Assembly (NCBI RefSeq): GCF_029836165.1
Contig: NZ_JAOEBG010000024.1
Span: 1 to 64,000 of the forward strand
Reading direction: 5' to 3'
DNA: 64,000 nucleotides
Source: Pseudomonas sp. GD04091
GTDB lineage: Bacteria; Pseudomonadota; Gammaproteobacteria; Pseudomonadales; Pseudomonadaceae
Shown one piece after another: positions 26,445 through 34,038 of the stretch. The position numbers and the translations under genes are program-made. A model generated the notes under the pieces. It was given only the letters and a program-made list of their open reading frames with translations, was not told where the DNA came from and made no database searches. Within the stretch, counting starts at the first letter, position 1; each line of letters starts with the position of its first letter.

Positions 26445-28211
26445 CTATACCGGCAACGCCATGTAGAACTGCGTCCCCTGCCCTGGCCGGGAGAAAACGC
26501 CCATGCGTCCGCCATGCAGTTGCACGATCTCCTTGCACAGCGCCAGGCCCAGTCCCGCCCCGCCTTTCTTGCGCCCGACCTGAACGAAAGGCTCGAAAAT
26601 GCGCCCCTGCTGGCCGTAGGCGATGCCTTCGCCATTGTCCTCGACACTGACGATCACCCGCTCGGCGTGCCTGCGGGCATGCAGGCGAATGCGCCCGCCG
26701 TTGGCGGTGTGGCGGATGGCGTTGTGCAACAGGTTGTCCAGGACCCGGTCAAGCTGGGCGATATCGGCCTGAATACGTGGCAAGGGTCGTTCCAGCTCGC
26801 TCAGTAGTTCGATGTTCTTGGCCGCGGCCTGCTCGGCGAAGCGCGCCACGGCGCGGTCGAACAGCTCGTCCAGCGCACAGGGCGCCAACTCCAGTTTCTG
26901 CAGGCCGCTCTGGTAGCGGGAGAAGTTGAGCAGGTCGTTGATCAGCTGGGTCAGGCGCTGCATTTCCTCGCCGATGGTCTCCAGCAGGTCATTCTCCCGC
27001 GCCTCGGGAGGGAAGCTGACCCGCTCGCGCAGTAGCCCGAACGCCATGTGCATGCCGGTGACCGGGGTGCGCAGTTCGTGGGAGGCGCGCAGTACGAACT
27101 CGCTGCGCACGCGCTCGAAGGCGCGCTGTTCGGTGACGTCGTGCAGCACCATCACGGCGCCGAGGATGGGGCCTTGAGGGTGACTGACCGGGGTGAGGCT
27201 GTAGGTCAGCAGGCGGGTTTCCTCTTCCACTTCCAGGCTCAGGTCCTCTGGTGGCCGGTCCAGGCCACCACCGCGCAGGACCTGGCGCAGTTGCTGTTCC
27301 AGCTCGGGGCGTTGCAGCGCCTCGGCCAGGCCCACGCCCAGGCGGCTGGGGTCCCAGCCCAGCTGGCGCTGGGCCACGGGGTTGAGGTGTTCCAGGCGAC
27401 CCTGGCGATCGATGATCAGCAAGCCGTCGTCGATGCTGTCGAGTACGGCCTGCAGGCGCTGCTGGCCTGCCAGCAGTTCATCGATGTTGGTGGCCTGGTG
27501 CTTGCGCAAGGCATCGGCCATCAGGCCGAAACGGCGGGTCAGCTGGTTGAGCTCGGTCGCCTGGGTGATCGGCAAGGTCACCTCGAAGTTGCCCTGGCCC
27601 ACCTGGTCGGCGGCCTTGGCCAGGGCCTCGATCGGCTGGCCGAGGCGGCGCGCGATGTTATGCGCGGTGACGAAGCCCAGCACCAGCACGGCCAGGCCCA
27701 CCAGGCCGAGCACGCCGCCGACCATGAGAGCGTGATTGCGCGATAGCTCTTCGCTGCGCACGATGTGTTCCAGCGCCTGGCGGTGAGAATCGAGCAGGTC
27801 GGTGCGGACCTGGTTGAATGCCGCGCCCAGAGGCTGGTCGACGCCCATGCTGAGCGCGGGTGCCGGGCTCTCCCGGTACGCTTGTATGAAGGCCTGGTAG
27901 TTGCTGCTGGCCTTGCTGAAGCCGGTGCGCTCACCGCCTTGCTCCAGCCCCTGGTTGAGCAGGCCTTGGAACTGGTTCTGCAGGGTCACCAGGTTCTTCG
28001 GGTCGGCGCCATCGTCGAGGATGAGGTTCAGTTGCTCGCCCAGGTTCTGCCTCAGCTTCAGGCCCAGCTCCAGGGTGTGGGAAGTGTCCTGCACCAGGCG
28101 CTGCTGCACGGTGGCCATCTGCAGCACGCTGATCAGCCCCAGCAACAGGCCGAGCAGCGCCACGGTCACCAGCGCCGAGATGCTGAGAAACAGCCGTGTG
28201 CGCAGCTTCAT
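26445..28211 (-). CDS. kinB: Sensor histidine kinase KinB
   Basis: A 588-residue membrane kinase. Two helices (about residues 5-27 and 160-185) enclose a helical periplasmic sensor domain. A HAMP segment, a PAS domain (from about VLDSIDDGLLIID) and the kinase follow. The H box is FVLRASHELRTPVTGMHM, and N and G boxes are visible (NAIRHTANGG, GAGLGLALCKEIV). In P. aeruginosa KinB is mainly an AlgB phosphatase that holds back alginate. The ATG 28211 lies eight bases past the algB stop; a start 12 bases upstream would overlap algB. kinB and algB are one operon. Confidence 0.93.
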   Translation of the reverse strand: MKLRTRLFLSISALVTVALLGLLLGLISVLQMATVQQRLVQDTSHTLELGLKLRQNLGEQLNLILDDGADPKNLVTLQNQFQGLLNQGLEQGGERTGFSKASSNYQAFIQAYRESPAPALSMGVDQPLGAAFNQVRTDLLDSHRQALEHIVRSEELSRNHALMVGGVLGLVGLAVLVLGFVTAHNIARRLGQPIEALAKAADQVGQGNFEVTLPITQATELNQLTRRFGLMADALRKHQATNIDELLAGQQRLQAVLDSIDDGLLIIDRQGRLEHLNPVAQRQLGWDPSRLGVGLAEALQRPELEQQLRQVLRGGGLDRPPEDLSLEVEEETRLLTYSLTPVSHPQGPILGAVMVLHDVTEQRAFERVRSEFVLRASHELRTPVTGMHMAFGLLRERVSFPPEARENDLLETIGEEMQRLTQLINDLLNFSRYQSGLQKLELAPCALDELFDRAVARFAEQAAAKNIELLSELERPLPRIQADIAQLDRVLDNLLHNAIRHTANGGRIRLHARRHAERVIVSVEDNGEGIAYGQQGRIFEPFVQVGRKKGGAGLGLALCKEIVQLHGGRMGVFSRPGQGTQFYMALPV

Positions 28212-28219
28212 CGGCCACC

Positions 28220-29566
28220 TCACAAGTTGAACTGCTTGCGCTTGCGGTACAGCGTGGAGGCATCGATACCCAAGGTCTTGGCTGCCTGGTCGAGGGTGTC
28301 GCTGGCGGCCAGCACGGCGGCGATGTGGGCGCGCTCCAGCTCATCCAGGCTCAACGCCGCGCCCACCCGAGGCGCATTGCTGGTGGGGGCCTCGGCCATG
28401 CCCAGGTGGCTGATTTCCACCCACTCCTGCGGGCAGATGATGCTGGCGCGTTCGATCACGTTGCGCAGCTCGCGGATGTTGCCCGGCCAGCGGTAGTTGA
28501 GCAGCGCGGTGCGGGCTTCGTCGCTGAAACCTCGGGCCGGCCGCGAGTACTCCTTGACGAAGCGGGCCAGGAAGCGGTCGGCCAGGGTCAGGATGTCTTC
28601 GCTGCGTTCGCGCAGAGGCGGCAGATGCAGGGTGATGACGTTCAGGCGGTACAGCAGGTCTTCGCGGAAGCGGTTCTCGCGAACCATCTCCTCGAGGTTG
28701 AGGTTGGTCGCCGCGAGAATGCGCACATCGGCGCGGCGGGTGATCGGGTCGCCGACTCGCTCGTATTCCTTGTCCTGGATAAAACGCAGCAGCTTTGGCT
28801 GCAACGTGAGAGGAAAATCGCCGATCTCATCAAGAAACAGCGTGCCGCCGTCCGCCTGGCTCACACGTCCCAAGGTGCTTTCGCTGGCACCGGTGAAGGC
28901 GCCGCGGGTGTGGCCGAACAGCTCGCTTTCCATCAGTTCGGCGTTCAACGACGGACAGTTGATGGTCACGCAGGCCTTGCGCGCGCGCTTGCTCCAGCCG
29001 TGGATGGCCCGAGCCAGCTCGCCCTTGCCGGTACCGGACTCGCCGAGGATGAGGATGTTGGCGTCGGTGGTGGCCACCTGGCGGGCCGTTTCCAGCACCG
29101 CCATCATCGCCGGGCTGTGGGAGTCCAGGCCATCCTTGGGCTTGCGCACTTCGCCTTCGAGGGCTTCCAGCCGCGCCGACAGCTGGCGCACCTCCAGCTG
29201 CTTGGCCGTGGCCAGGCGCAGCTGGTCGGGGCTGCAGGGCTTGACCAGGTAATCGGCGGCACCGGCCTGGATGGCGTCCACCGCGGTATCGATGGCCGAG
29301 TGGGCGGTGACGATCACCACCCGCATCCACGGGGCCTGGATGCGCATCTGCGCGAGCACGTCCAGGCCGTTGTCCTCGCCGAGGCGCAAATCCAGGAAAC
29401 ACAGGTCGAACACCTGGCGCTGCAGCAGGGTCTCAGCCTGGGCGGCGCTGTTGGCGGTGGCCACGCTGTAGCCTTCGTCTTCGAGGCAGTAGCGGAAGGT
29501 GCGCAGGATGGCGGACTCGTCGTCCACCAGCAGAATGCGGCCTTGGTTGTCCGGGGCTGATTCCAT
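28220..29566 (-). CDS. algB: NtrC-family response regulator AlgB
   Basis: A 448-residue regulator with receiver (1-125; RILLVDDESA, phospho-Asp in LCFLDLRLGEDNG), AAA+ (about 145-380) and helix-turn-helix domains (AAKTLGIDASTLYRKRKQ). Walker A is GESGTGKGELA. The GAFTGA loop that contacts sigma-54 is intact (HTRGAFTGASEST), so it should be able to act as a true enhancer-binding protein. The start at 29566 (MESAPDNQGR, preceded by AGGAG within GCGCAGGAAA) gives the normal length. Two sigma-54-type promoters lie just upstream in the other direction. Confidence 0.94.
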   Translation of the reverse strand: MESAPDNQGRILLVDDESAILRTFRYCLEDEGYSVATANSAAQAETLLQRQVFDLCFLDLRLGEDNGLDVLAQMRIQAPWMRVVIVTAHSAIDTAVDAIQAGAADYLVKPCSPDQLRLATAKQLEVRQLSARLEALEGEVRKPKDGLDSHSPAMMAVLETARQVATTDANILILGESGTGKGELARAIHGWSKRARKACVTINCPSLNAELMESELFGHTRGAFTGASESTLGRVSQADGGTLFLDEIGDFPLTLQPKLLRFIQDKEYERVGDPITRRADVRILAATNLNLEEMVRENRFREDLLYRLNVITLHLPPLRERSEDILTLADRFLARFVKEYSRPARGFSDEARTALLNYRWPGNIRELRNVIERASIICPQEWVEISHLGMAEAPTSNAPRVGAALSLDELERAHIAAVLAASDTLDQAAKTLGIDASTLYRKRKQFNL

Positions 29567-29620
29567 TTCCTGCGCTCCTTTGGGATGAGTCTCAATTAGT
29601 GTCGGAAAAATCGGGCAAGT

Positions 29621-29655
29621 TGCATGGTCGATTCTGATTGATTCCGTTCCATGCA
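29621..29655. promoter_or_regulatory. Dyad between algB and the BON gene, candidate enhancer site
   Basis: TGCATGG at 29621 and its inverse CCATGCA at 29649, 21 bases apart, form a dyad centred about 86 bases upstream of the -24 element at 29724. This is a normal distance for an NtrC-family enhancer. Binding by AlgB is a hypothesis. Confidence 0.4.
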
Positions 29656-29722
29656 TGCTAGCTGCAACTCCAGATGATGATTAAGTGATTGAAAAAATTG
29701 AAGTTGTTTGTCATGAGACACC

Positions 29723-29738
29723 TGGCATGCAGCTTGCG
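29723..29738 (+). promoter_or_regulatory. Sigma-54 promoter for the BON-domain gene
   Basis: TGGCATGCAGCTTGCG matches the TGGCACG-N4-TTGC consensus. The GG (29724-29725) and GC (29736-29737) are separated by exactly 10 bases. Transcription would start near 29749, about 28 bases before the ATG. Confidence 0.75.
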
Positions 29739-29776
29739 ATTGTTCTGGGTTGAGGTATCCGAAAGGAGGATTTGCG

Positions 29777-30598
29777 ATGTTCGTTTCCATTCGTGTGGCC
29801 CTGTTCATGGCCTGTGTCGCACCGCTGGCCGCCCCTGCGTTTGCCGATCCGCTGCAGGACGCCAGGCTTGAAGGTGCGCTGCAGACCGCCTTGTCGCTCA
29901 ACCGCATGCTCAACCCGTTCGCGATCAAGGTGGAGGTCGATGGCCAGCGCGCCCGGTTGTCCGGTGAAGTCGAGAATCCAGTGGAGCGAGCGTTGGCCGA
30001 GCAGGTGGCGCTGGCCACCCGTGGCGTGGAGCAGGTCGACAACCAACTGCGGGTCAATCCGGCTCTGGTGGACCGGCCACTGGAACTGCGCGCCTACGCC
30101 CAGCGCCTGGAGGATGCCACGTTGGCTGCCGTGATCCGTGCGCGGCTGCTGTGGAGTCGGGTCACCGAGAAGGCGCCCATGGAGGTGGAGAGCCGTGAGG
30201 GGGTGGTCACCCTGCGTGGCAAGGTGGACAGCCCCGAGGCCAAGGAACTGGCCGGTGTGCTGGCGCGTTCGACGGAGGGCGTGCACCTGGTCAACAACCT
30301 GGTCAGCCTGGACAGCACGGGATTGGCCAAGGCCCGGGAGAAGCCAGTGGACGCGGTCGATGGGCCGGCGCCCAGCGACAGCTGGATCGTCGACAAGATC
30401 GAGGCCAGTTACCGCTTCAGTCGCAACCTCGATGGCCTGAACATCAAGGTGGCCAGCGAGCAAGGGCTGGTCAGGCTGTCTGGCGAGGTGGTGAGCAGCG
30501 AGCAGAAGACCATCGCGGTCGAGGTGGCGCGGCAGATCGTCGGGGTCCGCGGGGTGGATGCCGACCTGCTCAAGGTGGCGACCAAGGTGGAGGGTTGA
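29777..30598 (+). CDS. Periplasmic protein with three BON domains
   Basis: A 273-residue exported protein with a signal peptide (VALFMACVAPLAAPAFA). Three BON-type repeats follow at about residues 25-95, 105-175 and 190-265, recognisable by repeated pairs such as VEVDGQRARLSGEV, VESREGVVTLRGKV and VASEQGLVRLSGEV. BON proteins such as OsmY bind phospholipid surfaces in the periplasm and are linked to envelope or osmotic stress. The ribosome site is a perfect AAAGGAGG. The gene is divergent from algB and preceded by a sigma-54-type element, so AlgB control is plausible but unproven. Confidence 0.85.
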   Translation: MFVSIRVALFMACVAPLAAPAFADPLQDARLEGALQTALSLNRMLNPFAIKVEVDGQRARLSGEVENPVERALAEQVALATRGVEQVDNQLRVNPALVDRPLELRAYAQRLEDATLAAVIRARLLWSRVTEKAPMEVESREGVVTLRGKVDSPEAKELAGVLARSTEGVHLVNNLVSLDSTGLAKAREKPVDAVDGPAPSDSWIVDKIEASYRFSRNLDGLNIKVASEQGLVRLSGEVVSSEQKTIAVEVARQIVGVRGVDADLLKVATKVEG

Positions 30599-30669
30599 TC
30601 GTGCAAATCGCACGACCCAAAGGCGGGGATCGTGCAGGATACGTCCCCGCAGATGTTTTGTAGCATTCA

Positions 30670-30682
30670 TAACTAATTGATT
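30670..30682 (-). promoter_or_regulatory. IHF site upstream of the second sigma-54 promoter
   Basis: On the minus strand AATCAATTAGTTA matches WATCAANNNNTTR at every fixed position. It lies about 30 bases upstream of the -24 element within an AT-rich stretch, where IHF bending would help an enhancer-bound activator reach sigma-54 polymerase. Confidence 0.65.
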
Positions 30683-30710
30683 TTATTGGTTTTTATTGCT
30701 TTCAAAAGAC

Positions 30711-30726
30711 TGGCATGCAGGCTGCA
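30711..30726 (+). promoter_or_regulatory. Sigma-54 promoter for the small-membrane-protein/DUF1328/ivy operon
   Basis: TGGCATGCAGGCTGCA keeps the GG (30712-30713) and GC (30724-30725) 10 bases apart; only the first T of TTGC is changed. Its first ten bases are identical to the element at 29723. Confidence 0.7.
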
Positions 30727-30772
30727 CTGATCCCTCCAGCTCTGGATAACAAGTACAGCAGGAGGAACAGGC

Positions 30773-31057
30773 ATGAATCGCCAGCACGTCAACCGCACGC
30801 AGTCCGCCGTATTGCCTCTGCGCCAGCTGCTGTTCCTTGGCATGGCCCTCCTGCTTACCCTGGCGGCCGGCCTGTTCTACTACAGCTGGCAGACCGCCCG
30901 ACTGGCCGAGCAGGTGGCGGCGCAGACCGCACTGTTGTCCCAGATGAGGACGGCCCATGCCAACACGCTGGTCAAGGCGGCCGAGCCTCTGCCGTCCGCC
31001 GAGACTGCCCCTGCCGTGCTCGAGCGTGCCGTGCCCCAGGAGCGCTGGGTGTTCTGA
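30773..31057 (+). CDS. Small single-pass membrane protein of unknown function
   Basis: A 94-residue protein with a 16-residue basic N-terminal tail and one strong membrane helix (about residues 17-40, LLFLGMALLLTLAAGLFYYS). A helical alanine-rich periplasmic segment and a short tail ending QERWVF complete it. The ribosome site is AGGAGG, eight bases before the ATG. It is first of three genes behind a sigma-54-type promoter with an IHF site. I do not recognise the family; a regulatory or envelope-stress role is only suggested by context. Confidence 0.75.
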   Translation: MNRQHVNRTQSAVLPLRQLLFLGMALLLTLAAGLFYYSWQTARLAEQVAAQTALLSQMRTAHANTLVKAAEPLPSAETAPAVLERAVPQERWVF

Positions 31058-31102
31058 CGCTGAAGCAGACGATCGATTTCGCACGAGAAAAGGAGAAACA
31101 TC

Positions 31103-31264
31103 ATGCTGAGTTGGGCTATCACCTTCCTGATCATCGCCATCATTGCCGCAGTCCTGGGCTTCGGTGGTATCGCCGGTGCTGCGACCGGTATCGCGAAGAT
31201 CCTGTTCATTGTCTTCCTGGTGCTGTTCGTTGCTTCCTTCTTCTTCGGACGTGGCAGAGGTTGA
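31103..31264 (+). CDS. DUF1328/YtjA-like two-helix membrane protein
   Basis: A 53-residue protein: MLSWAITFLIIAIIAAVLGF, then a glycine-rich turn, a second helix and GRGRG at the end. This is the DUF1328 (YtjA) family, widespread in Proteobacteria and usually induced by envelope or general stress, but without a defined function. AAAAGGAG precedes the ATG. It is the middle gene of the three-gene operon. Confidence 0.9.
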   Translation: MLSWAITFLIIAIIAAVLGFGGIAGAATGIAKILFIVFLVLFVASFFFGRGRG

Positions 31265-31269
31265 AGACC

Positions 31270-31740
31270 ATGAGCAGGATGCTCCCCAAAGCCCTGATCG
31301 TCGCGTTGCTGCTGGGCAGTGGCGCGACGGCGATGGCTGCCAATGACGGTCAGGTCCGGGCCAACCAGTTGCTTGGCTCGGACCCGGAGTACCGGGAAAC
31401 CTGGCAGAAGACCATCAAGAATGAAGAACGCCTGCCCGAATGGGTGATCAACCTGAGTGGCAGCTCGGCGCAGCAGATGTCGGCGGTGACCGAGGATGGC
31501 GACAAGTACCTGGTCGGTCCTCTTTGCGAGTCCGACGACAATTGCACCTACAAGCGCCTTATCGTCGCCTTCAGCTGGGACAAGGACGATGCCTACGGGA
31601 TGCTCGTGGAAGTACCCGAGGGCCTGCCCGCCGACAAGTCGCCGACCCGCCATGCGAACTATCGCTGGCTGGGTGAGCCGGACGAGGGCATGAAGGCACT
31701 GCTGCAGGAGCAGCTCAAGCGCGACCCGAACTGGTACTGA
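31270..31740 (+). CDS. ivy: Ivy-family vertebrate lysozyme inhibitor
   Basis: A 156-residue periplasmic protein with a signal peptide (ALIVALLLGSGATAMA) and the Ivy fold. The active loop between two cysteines is CESDDNC, in the position of the CKPHDC loop of E. coli Ivy, so the central histidine that enters the lysozyme active site is missing. The flanks are normal (YLVGPLCES, CTYKRLIVAFSWDKD, YGMLVEVP). P. aeruginosa has a second Ivy homologue near algB (Ivyp2, PA5481, from memory). Weaker or altered inhibition of lysozyme, or action on endogenous lytic transglycosylases, is possible. It starts five bases after the DUF1328 gene. Confidence 0.87.
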   Translation: MSRMLPKALIVALLLGSGATAMAANDGQVRANQLLGSDPEYRETWQKTIKNEERLPEWVINLSGSSAQQMSAVTEDGDKYLVGPLCESDDNCTYKRLIVAFSWDKDDAYGMLVEVPEGLPADKSPTRHANYRWLGEPDEGMKALLQEQLKRDPNWY

Positions 31741-31801
31741 CCAGCGGTCGCGCGCTGTAACGCAATAGAAGCTGAACCTTTCTATCTTTCAGGCTTCTAT
31801 G

Positions 31802-31830
31802 ATGCGCGGCCCCGAGGAGGGGCCGCGCAT
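31802..31830. terminator. Strong hairpin after ivy
   Basis: Perfect 12-base arms (ATGCGCGGCCCC / GGGGCCGCGCAT) with loop GAGGA. There is no T tract on either side, so it could stabilise the ivy transcript end rather than terminate by itself. Confidence 0.5.
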
Positions 31831-31927
31831 GACCAGGGGGCCGGGCCGTTCTGACTGTTGCAGGGTCGGAGTGGCCTAGGGGTACAGGGAGTGCCTCCGC
31901 AACGGGCCAGGTCAGGAGAGGGTGGCA

Positions 31928-31985
31928 TCGGAAGTTGCAGGTCGGCCAGGCTCGAATCGAACCTTGTGACCGATCTGACTTCCGA
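31928..31985. repeat. Long imperfect stem-loop
   Basis: Outer arms TCGGAAGT/ACTTCCGA, middle arms AGGTCGG/CCGATCT and inner arms AGGCTCGA/TCGAACCT stack into one extended hairpin. It could be an RNA structure. It does not fold as a tRNA. Confidence 0.5.
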
Positions 31986-32071
31986 AGCGCCTTATTTGGG
32001 AATCCCTCCTTATATATGCGCGACTTTTCCTCTGGACACATTTTGTCGCGACCGTATATCGAAATTTTTTT

Positions 32072-32086
32072 ACCTGTCCGACAGGT
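32072..32086. promoter_or_regulatory. Operator-like palindrome ACCTGTC-C-GACAGGT
   Basis: A perfect 7-base dyad around one central base, directly after an AT-rich tract, with the look of a TetR- or GntR-type operator. No local regulator of those classes is in the window. Confidence 0.4.
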
Positions 32087-32185
32087 CAGCTCGCGTGGCA
32101 TTTCAGCCATTCGGATTGTCGAACACGCCATCCGACACCCATCTGTCATCCCGTCAAATCTGCCGAAAAATGGCGCTTTGGTCTT

Positions 32186-32264
32186 GTTCGGAAATCCGAA
32201 CGTTGAAAATCAAGGGCTTGGCGATGCTCGATTTTGACTTCTGGTCTCATGCCGATTCGGCATG
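32186..32264. promoter_or_regulatory. Two further perfect palindromes upstream of gltP
   Basis: GTTCGGAAATCCGAAC at 32186-32201 and CATGCCGATTCGGCATG at 32248-32264. Both are compact dyads in non-coding DNA, about 210-285 bases from the gltP start. Factor unknown. Confidence 0.35.
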
Positions 32265-32471
32265 GGGTAGTCGTTTCCGGCATTAGACTGCCCTTCCCCA
32301 CGTCGCAATAGTTGCCGCCTTTTTTCTCGGCACGAGCGCCGCAAATCGCGCTCGCGGTGTCCTTACAGGGGGATGCCGGGCAGAGCGAGATGCAACCCGG
32401 AACGCTGTAAATGGCTCTGGAATGCACTTTTCGGCCCGACACCCGTGACCACTACAACAAAGGGTAATGAC

Positions 32472-33806
32472 ATGAAGAAGGCAAAACTGAGCCTCGCCTG
32501 GCAGATCGTCATCGGTCTGTTGCTGGGCGTTGCAGTCGGCGCGCTACTGAATCATTTCAGTGCAGAAAAGGCATGGTGGATCAGCAACGTCCTCCAGCCC
32601 GCCGGCGACATCTTCATTCGCCTGATCAAGATGATCGTCGTCCCGATCGTGATTTCGTCGCTGATCGTGGGCATCGCCGGGGTTGGCGACGCGAAGAAAC
32701 TGGGCAGCATCGGCCTGAAGACCATCATCTACTTCGAGGTGGTGACCACCATCGCCATCGTCGTCGGCCTGGTCCTGGCCAACGTGTTCCACCCGGGTGC
32801 CGGCATCGACATGAGCACTCTGGGCACCGTCGACATCTCCAAGTACCAGGCCACCGCGGCCGAGGTGCAGCATGAACACGCGTTCATCGAGACCCTGCTC
32901 AACCTGATCCCGTCGAACATCTTCGCGGCGCTGATGCGTGGCGAAATGCTGCCGATCATCTTCTTCTCGGTGATGTTCGGCATGGGTCTGTCGAGCCTCA
33001 ACGCCGATCTGCGCGAGCCGCTGGTGCGCACCTTCCAGGGCGTGTCGGAGACCATGTTCAAGGTCACCCACATGATCATGAACTACGCCCCTATCGGCGT
33101 GTTCGCCCTGATCGCCGCCACCGTCGCCAACTTCGGCTTCGCATCCTTGCTGCCGCTGGCCAAGCTGGTGCTGCTGGTGTACTTCGCCATCGCCTTCTTC
33201 GCCTTCATGGTGCTGGGCCTGGTGGCGCGCGTGTTTGGCTTCTCGATCATCAAGATCATGCGCATCATGAAGGACGAGCTGATCCTCGCCTACTCCACCT
33301 CCAGCTCCGAGACCGTGCTGCCGCGCGTGATCGAGAAGATGGAGAAGTACGGTGCGCCGAAGTCGATCTGCTCGTTCGTGGTACCGACCGGCTACTCCTT
33401 CAACCTCGACGGTTCGACCCTGTACCAGAGCATCGCGGCGATCTTCATCGCCCAGCTGTACGGCATCGACCTGTCCTGGAGCCAGCAGCTGCTGCTGGTA
33501 CTGACCCTGATGGTCACCTCCAAAGGTATCGCCGGCGTGCCGGGCGTGTCCTTCGTGGTGTTGCTAGCCACCCTGGGCAGCGTGGGCATTCCGCTGGAAG
33601 GCCTGGCCTTCATCGCCGGTGTCGACCGCATCATGGACATGGCCCGTACCGCGCTGAACGTGGTTGGCAACGCCCTGGCCGCGGTGGTCATCGCCAAGTG
33701 GCAGGGTATGTATGACGCCGAGAAAGGCGCGGCGTACTACCAGTCGCTGGTGCTGGACAAAGGCAAGAAAGAGGCTGTGGTGGCGGGCAAGACCGTCAAC
33801 CAGTGA
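32472..33806 (+). CDS. gltP: Glutamate/aspartate:proton symporter GltP
   Basis: A 444-residue secondary transporter of the dicarboxylate/amino acid:cation symporter family (E. coli GltP 437 residues). Eight helices and two re-entrant loops are expected. Hallmarks seen are the serine-rich hairpin AYSTSSSETVLPRV, the NMDGT-like motif as NLDGSTLYQ, VTSKGIAGVPG, and VDRIMDMARTALNVVGN with the substrate-binding Asp/Arg. The ATG follows AAAGGG with a seven-base spacer. A terminator lies right behind it, so it is a single-gene unit. Confidence 0.93.
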   Translation: MKKAKLSLAWQIVIGLLLGVAVGALLNHFSAEKAWWISNVLQPAGDIFIRLIKMIVVPIVISSLIVGIAGVGDAKKLGSIGLKTIIYFEVVTTIAIVVGLVLANVFHPGAGIDMSTLGTVDISKYQATAAEVQHEHAFIETLLNLIPSNIFAALMRGEMLPIIFFSVMFGMGLSSLNADLREPLVRTFQGVSETMFKVTHMIMNYAPIGVFALIAATVANFGFASLLPLAKLVLLVYFAIAFFAFMVLGLVARVFGFSIIKIMRIMKDELILAYSTSSSETVLPRVIEKMEKYGAPKSICSFVVPTGYSFNLDGSTLYQSIAAIFIAQLYGIDLSWSQQLLLVLTLMVTSKGIAGVPGVSFVVLLATLGSVGIPLEGLAFIAGVDRIMDMARTALNVVGNALAAVVIAKWQGMYDAEKGAAYYQSLVLDKGKKEAVVAGKTVNQ

Positions 33807-33825
33807 GCCACTGAGCTGAACGAAG

Positions 33826-33850
33826 AGCCCCGACTAGTCGGGGCTTTTTG
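33826..33850 (+). terminator. Rho-independent terminator of gltP
   Basis: AGCCCCGACTAGTCGGGGCT is a perfect palindrome followed by TTTTGTTTT. Confidence 0.92.
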
Positions 33851-33871
33851 TTTTATAGGCGACCACAGCCC

Positions 33872-34001
33872 CTGTAGGTGCGGCCTTGTCGGGGCGCCGG
33901 AGCGGTCGGAAAGGGGCGCGCAGCGGCCCCAGAGTCTCGGCATCATGCAAAATCGCCGGGGCTGCTGCGCAGCCCTTTCGCGACACAAGGCCGCTCCTAC
34001 A
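33872..34001. repeat. REP pair (inverted) between gltP and the SpmAB-like gene
   Basis: Left copy TGTAGGTGCGGCCTTGTCGG (diverged), right copy ending GACACAAGGCCGCTCCTACA, with a short middle containing GGCATCATGCAAAATCGCC. The same middle phrase recurs in the pair at 47.8 kb. Confidence 0.85.
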
Positions 34002-34038
34002 GCTATCATTCGTGCATTTTTCACGGGGGAACACACGG

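Larger units (their letters stand above)
31741..32471. other. Non-coding, palindrome-rich gap upstream of gltP
   Basis: About 730 bases without a credible gene. The middle part is much more AT rich than the surroundings. It contains a 12-base-arm hairpin at 31802-31830, a long imperfect stem-loop at 31928-31985, and three compact palindromes (32072-32086, 32186-32201, 32248-32264). Short open frames here lack ribosome sites and family resemblance. It probably holds the gltP regulatory region and perhaps an unannotated RNA. Confidence 0.6.

Noticed and set aside
31802..31830. Classical rho-independent terminator after ivy
   Set aside because: The stem is perfect but there is no T tract on either side, so it is listed only as a strong hairpin with reduced confidence.
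31928..31985. tRNA-like sequence (contains CTCGAATCGAACC)
   Set aside because: The arms pair as one extended hairpin. No acceptor stem, anticodon arm or correct T arm can be drawn on either strand.
31858..32286. Short open frames of 100-142 codons in the gap before gltP
   Set aside because: No ribosome sites, unusual residue composition, frames interrupted by palindromes, and no family resemblance.
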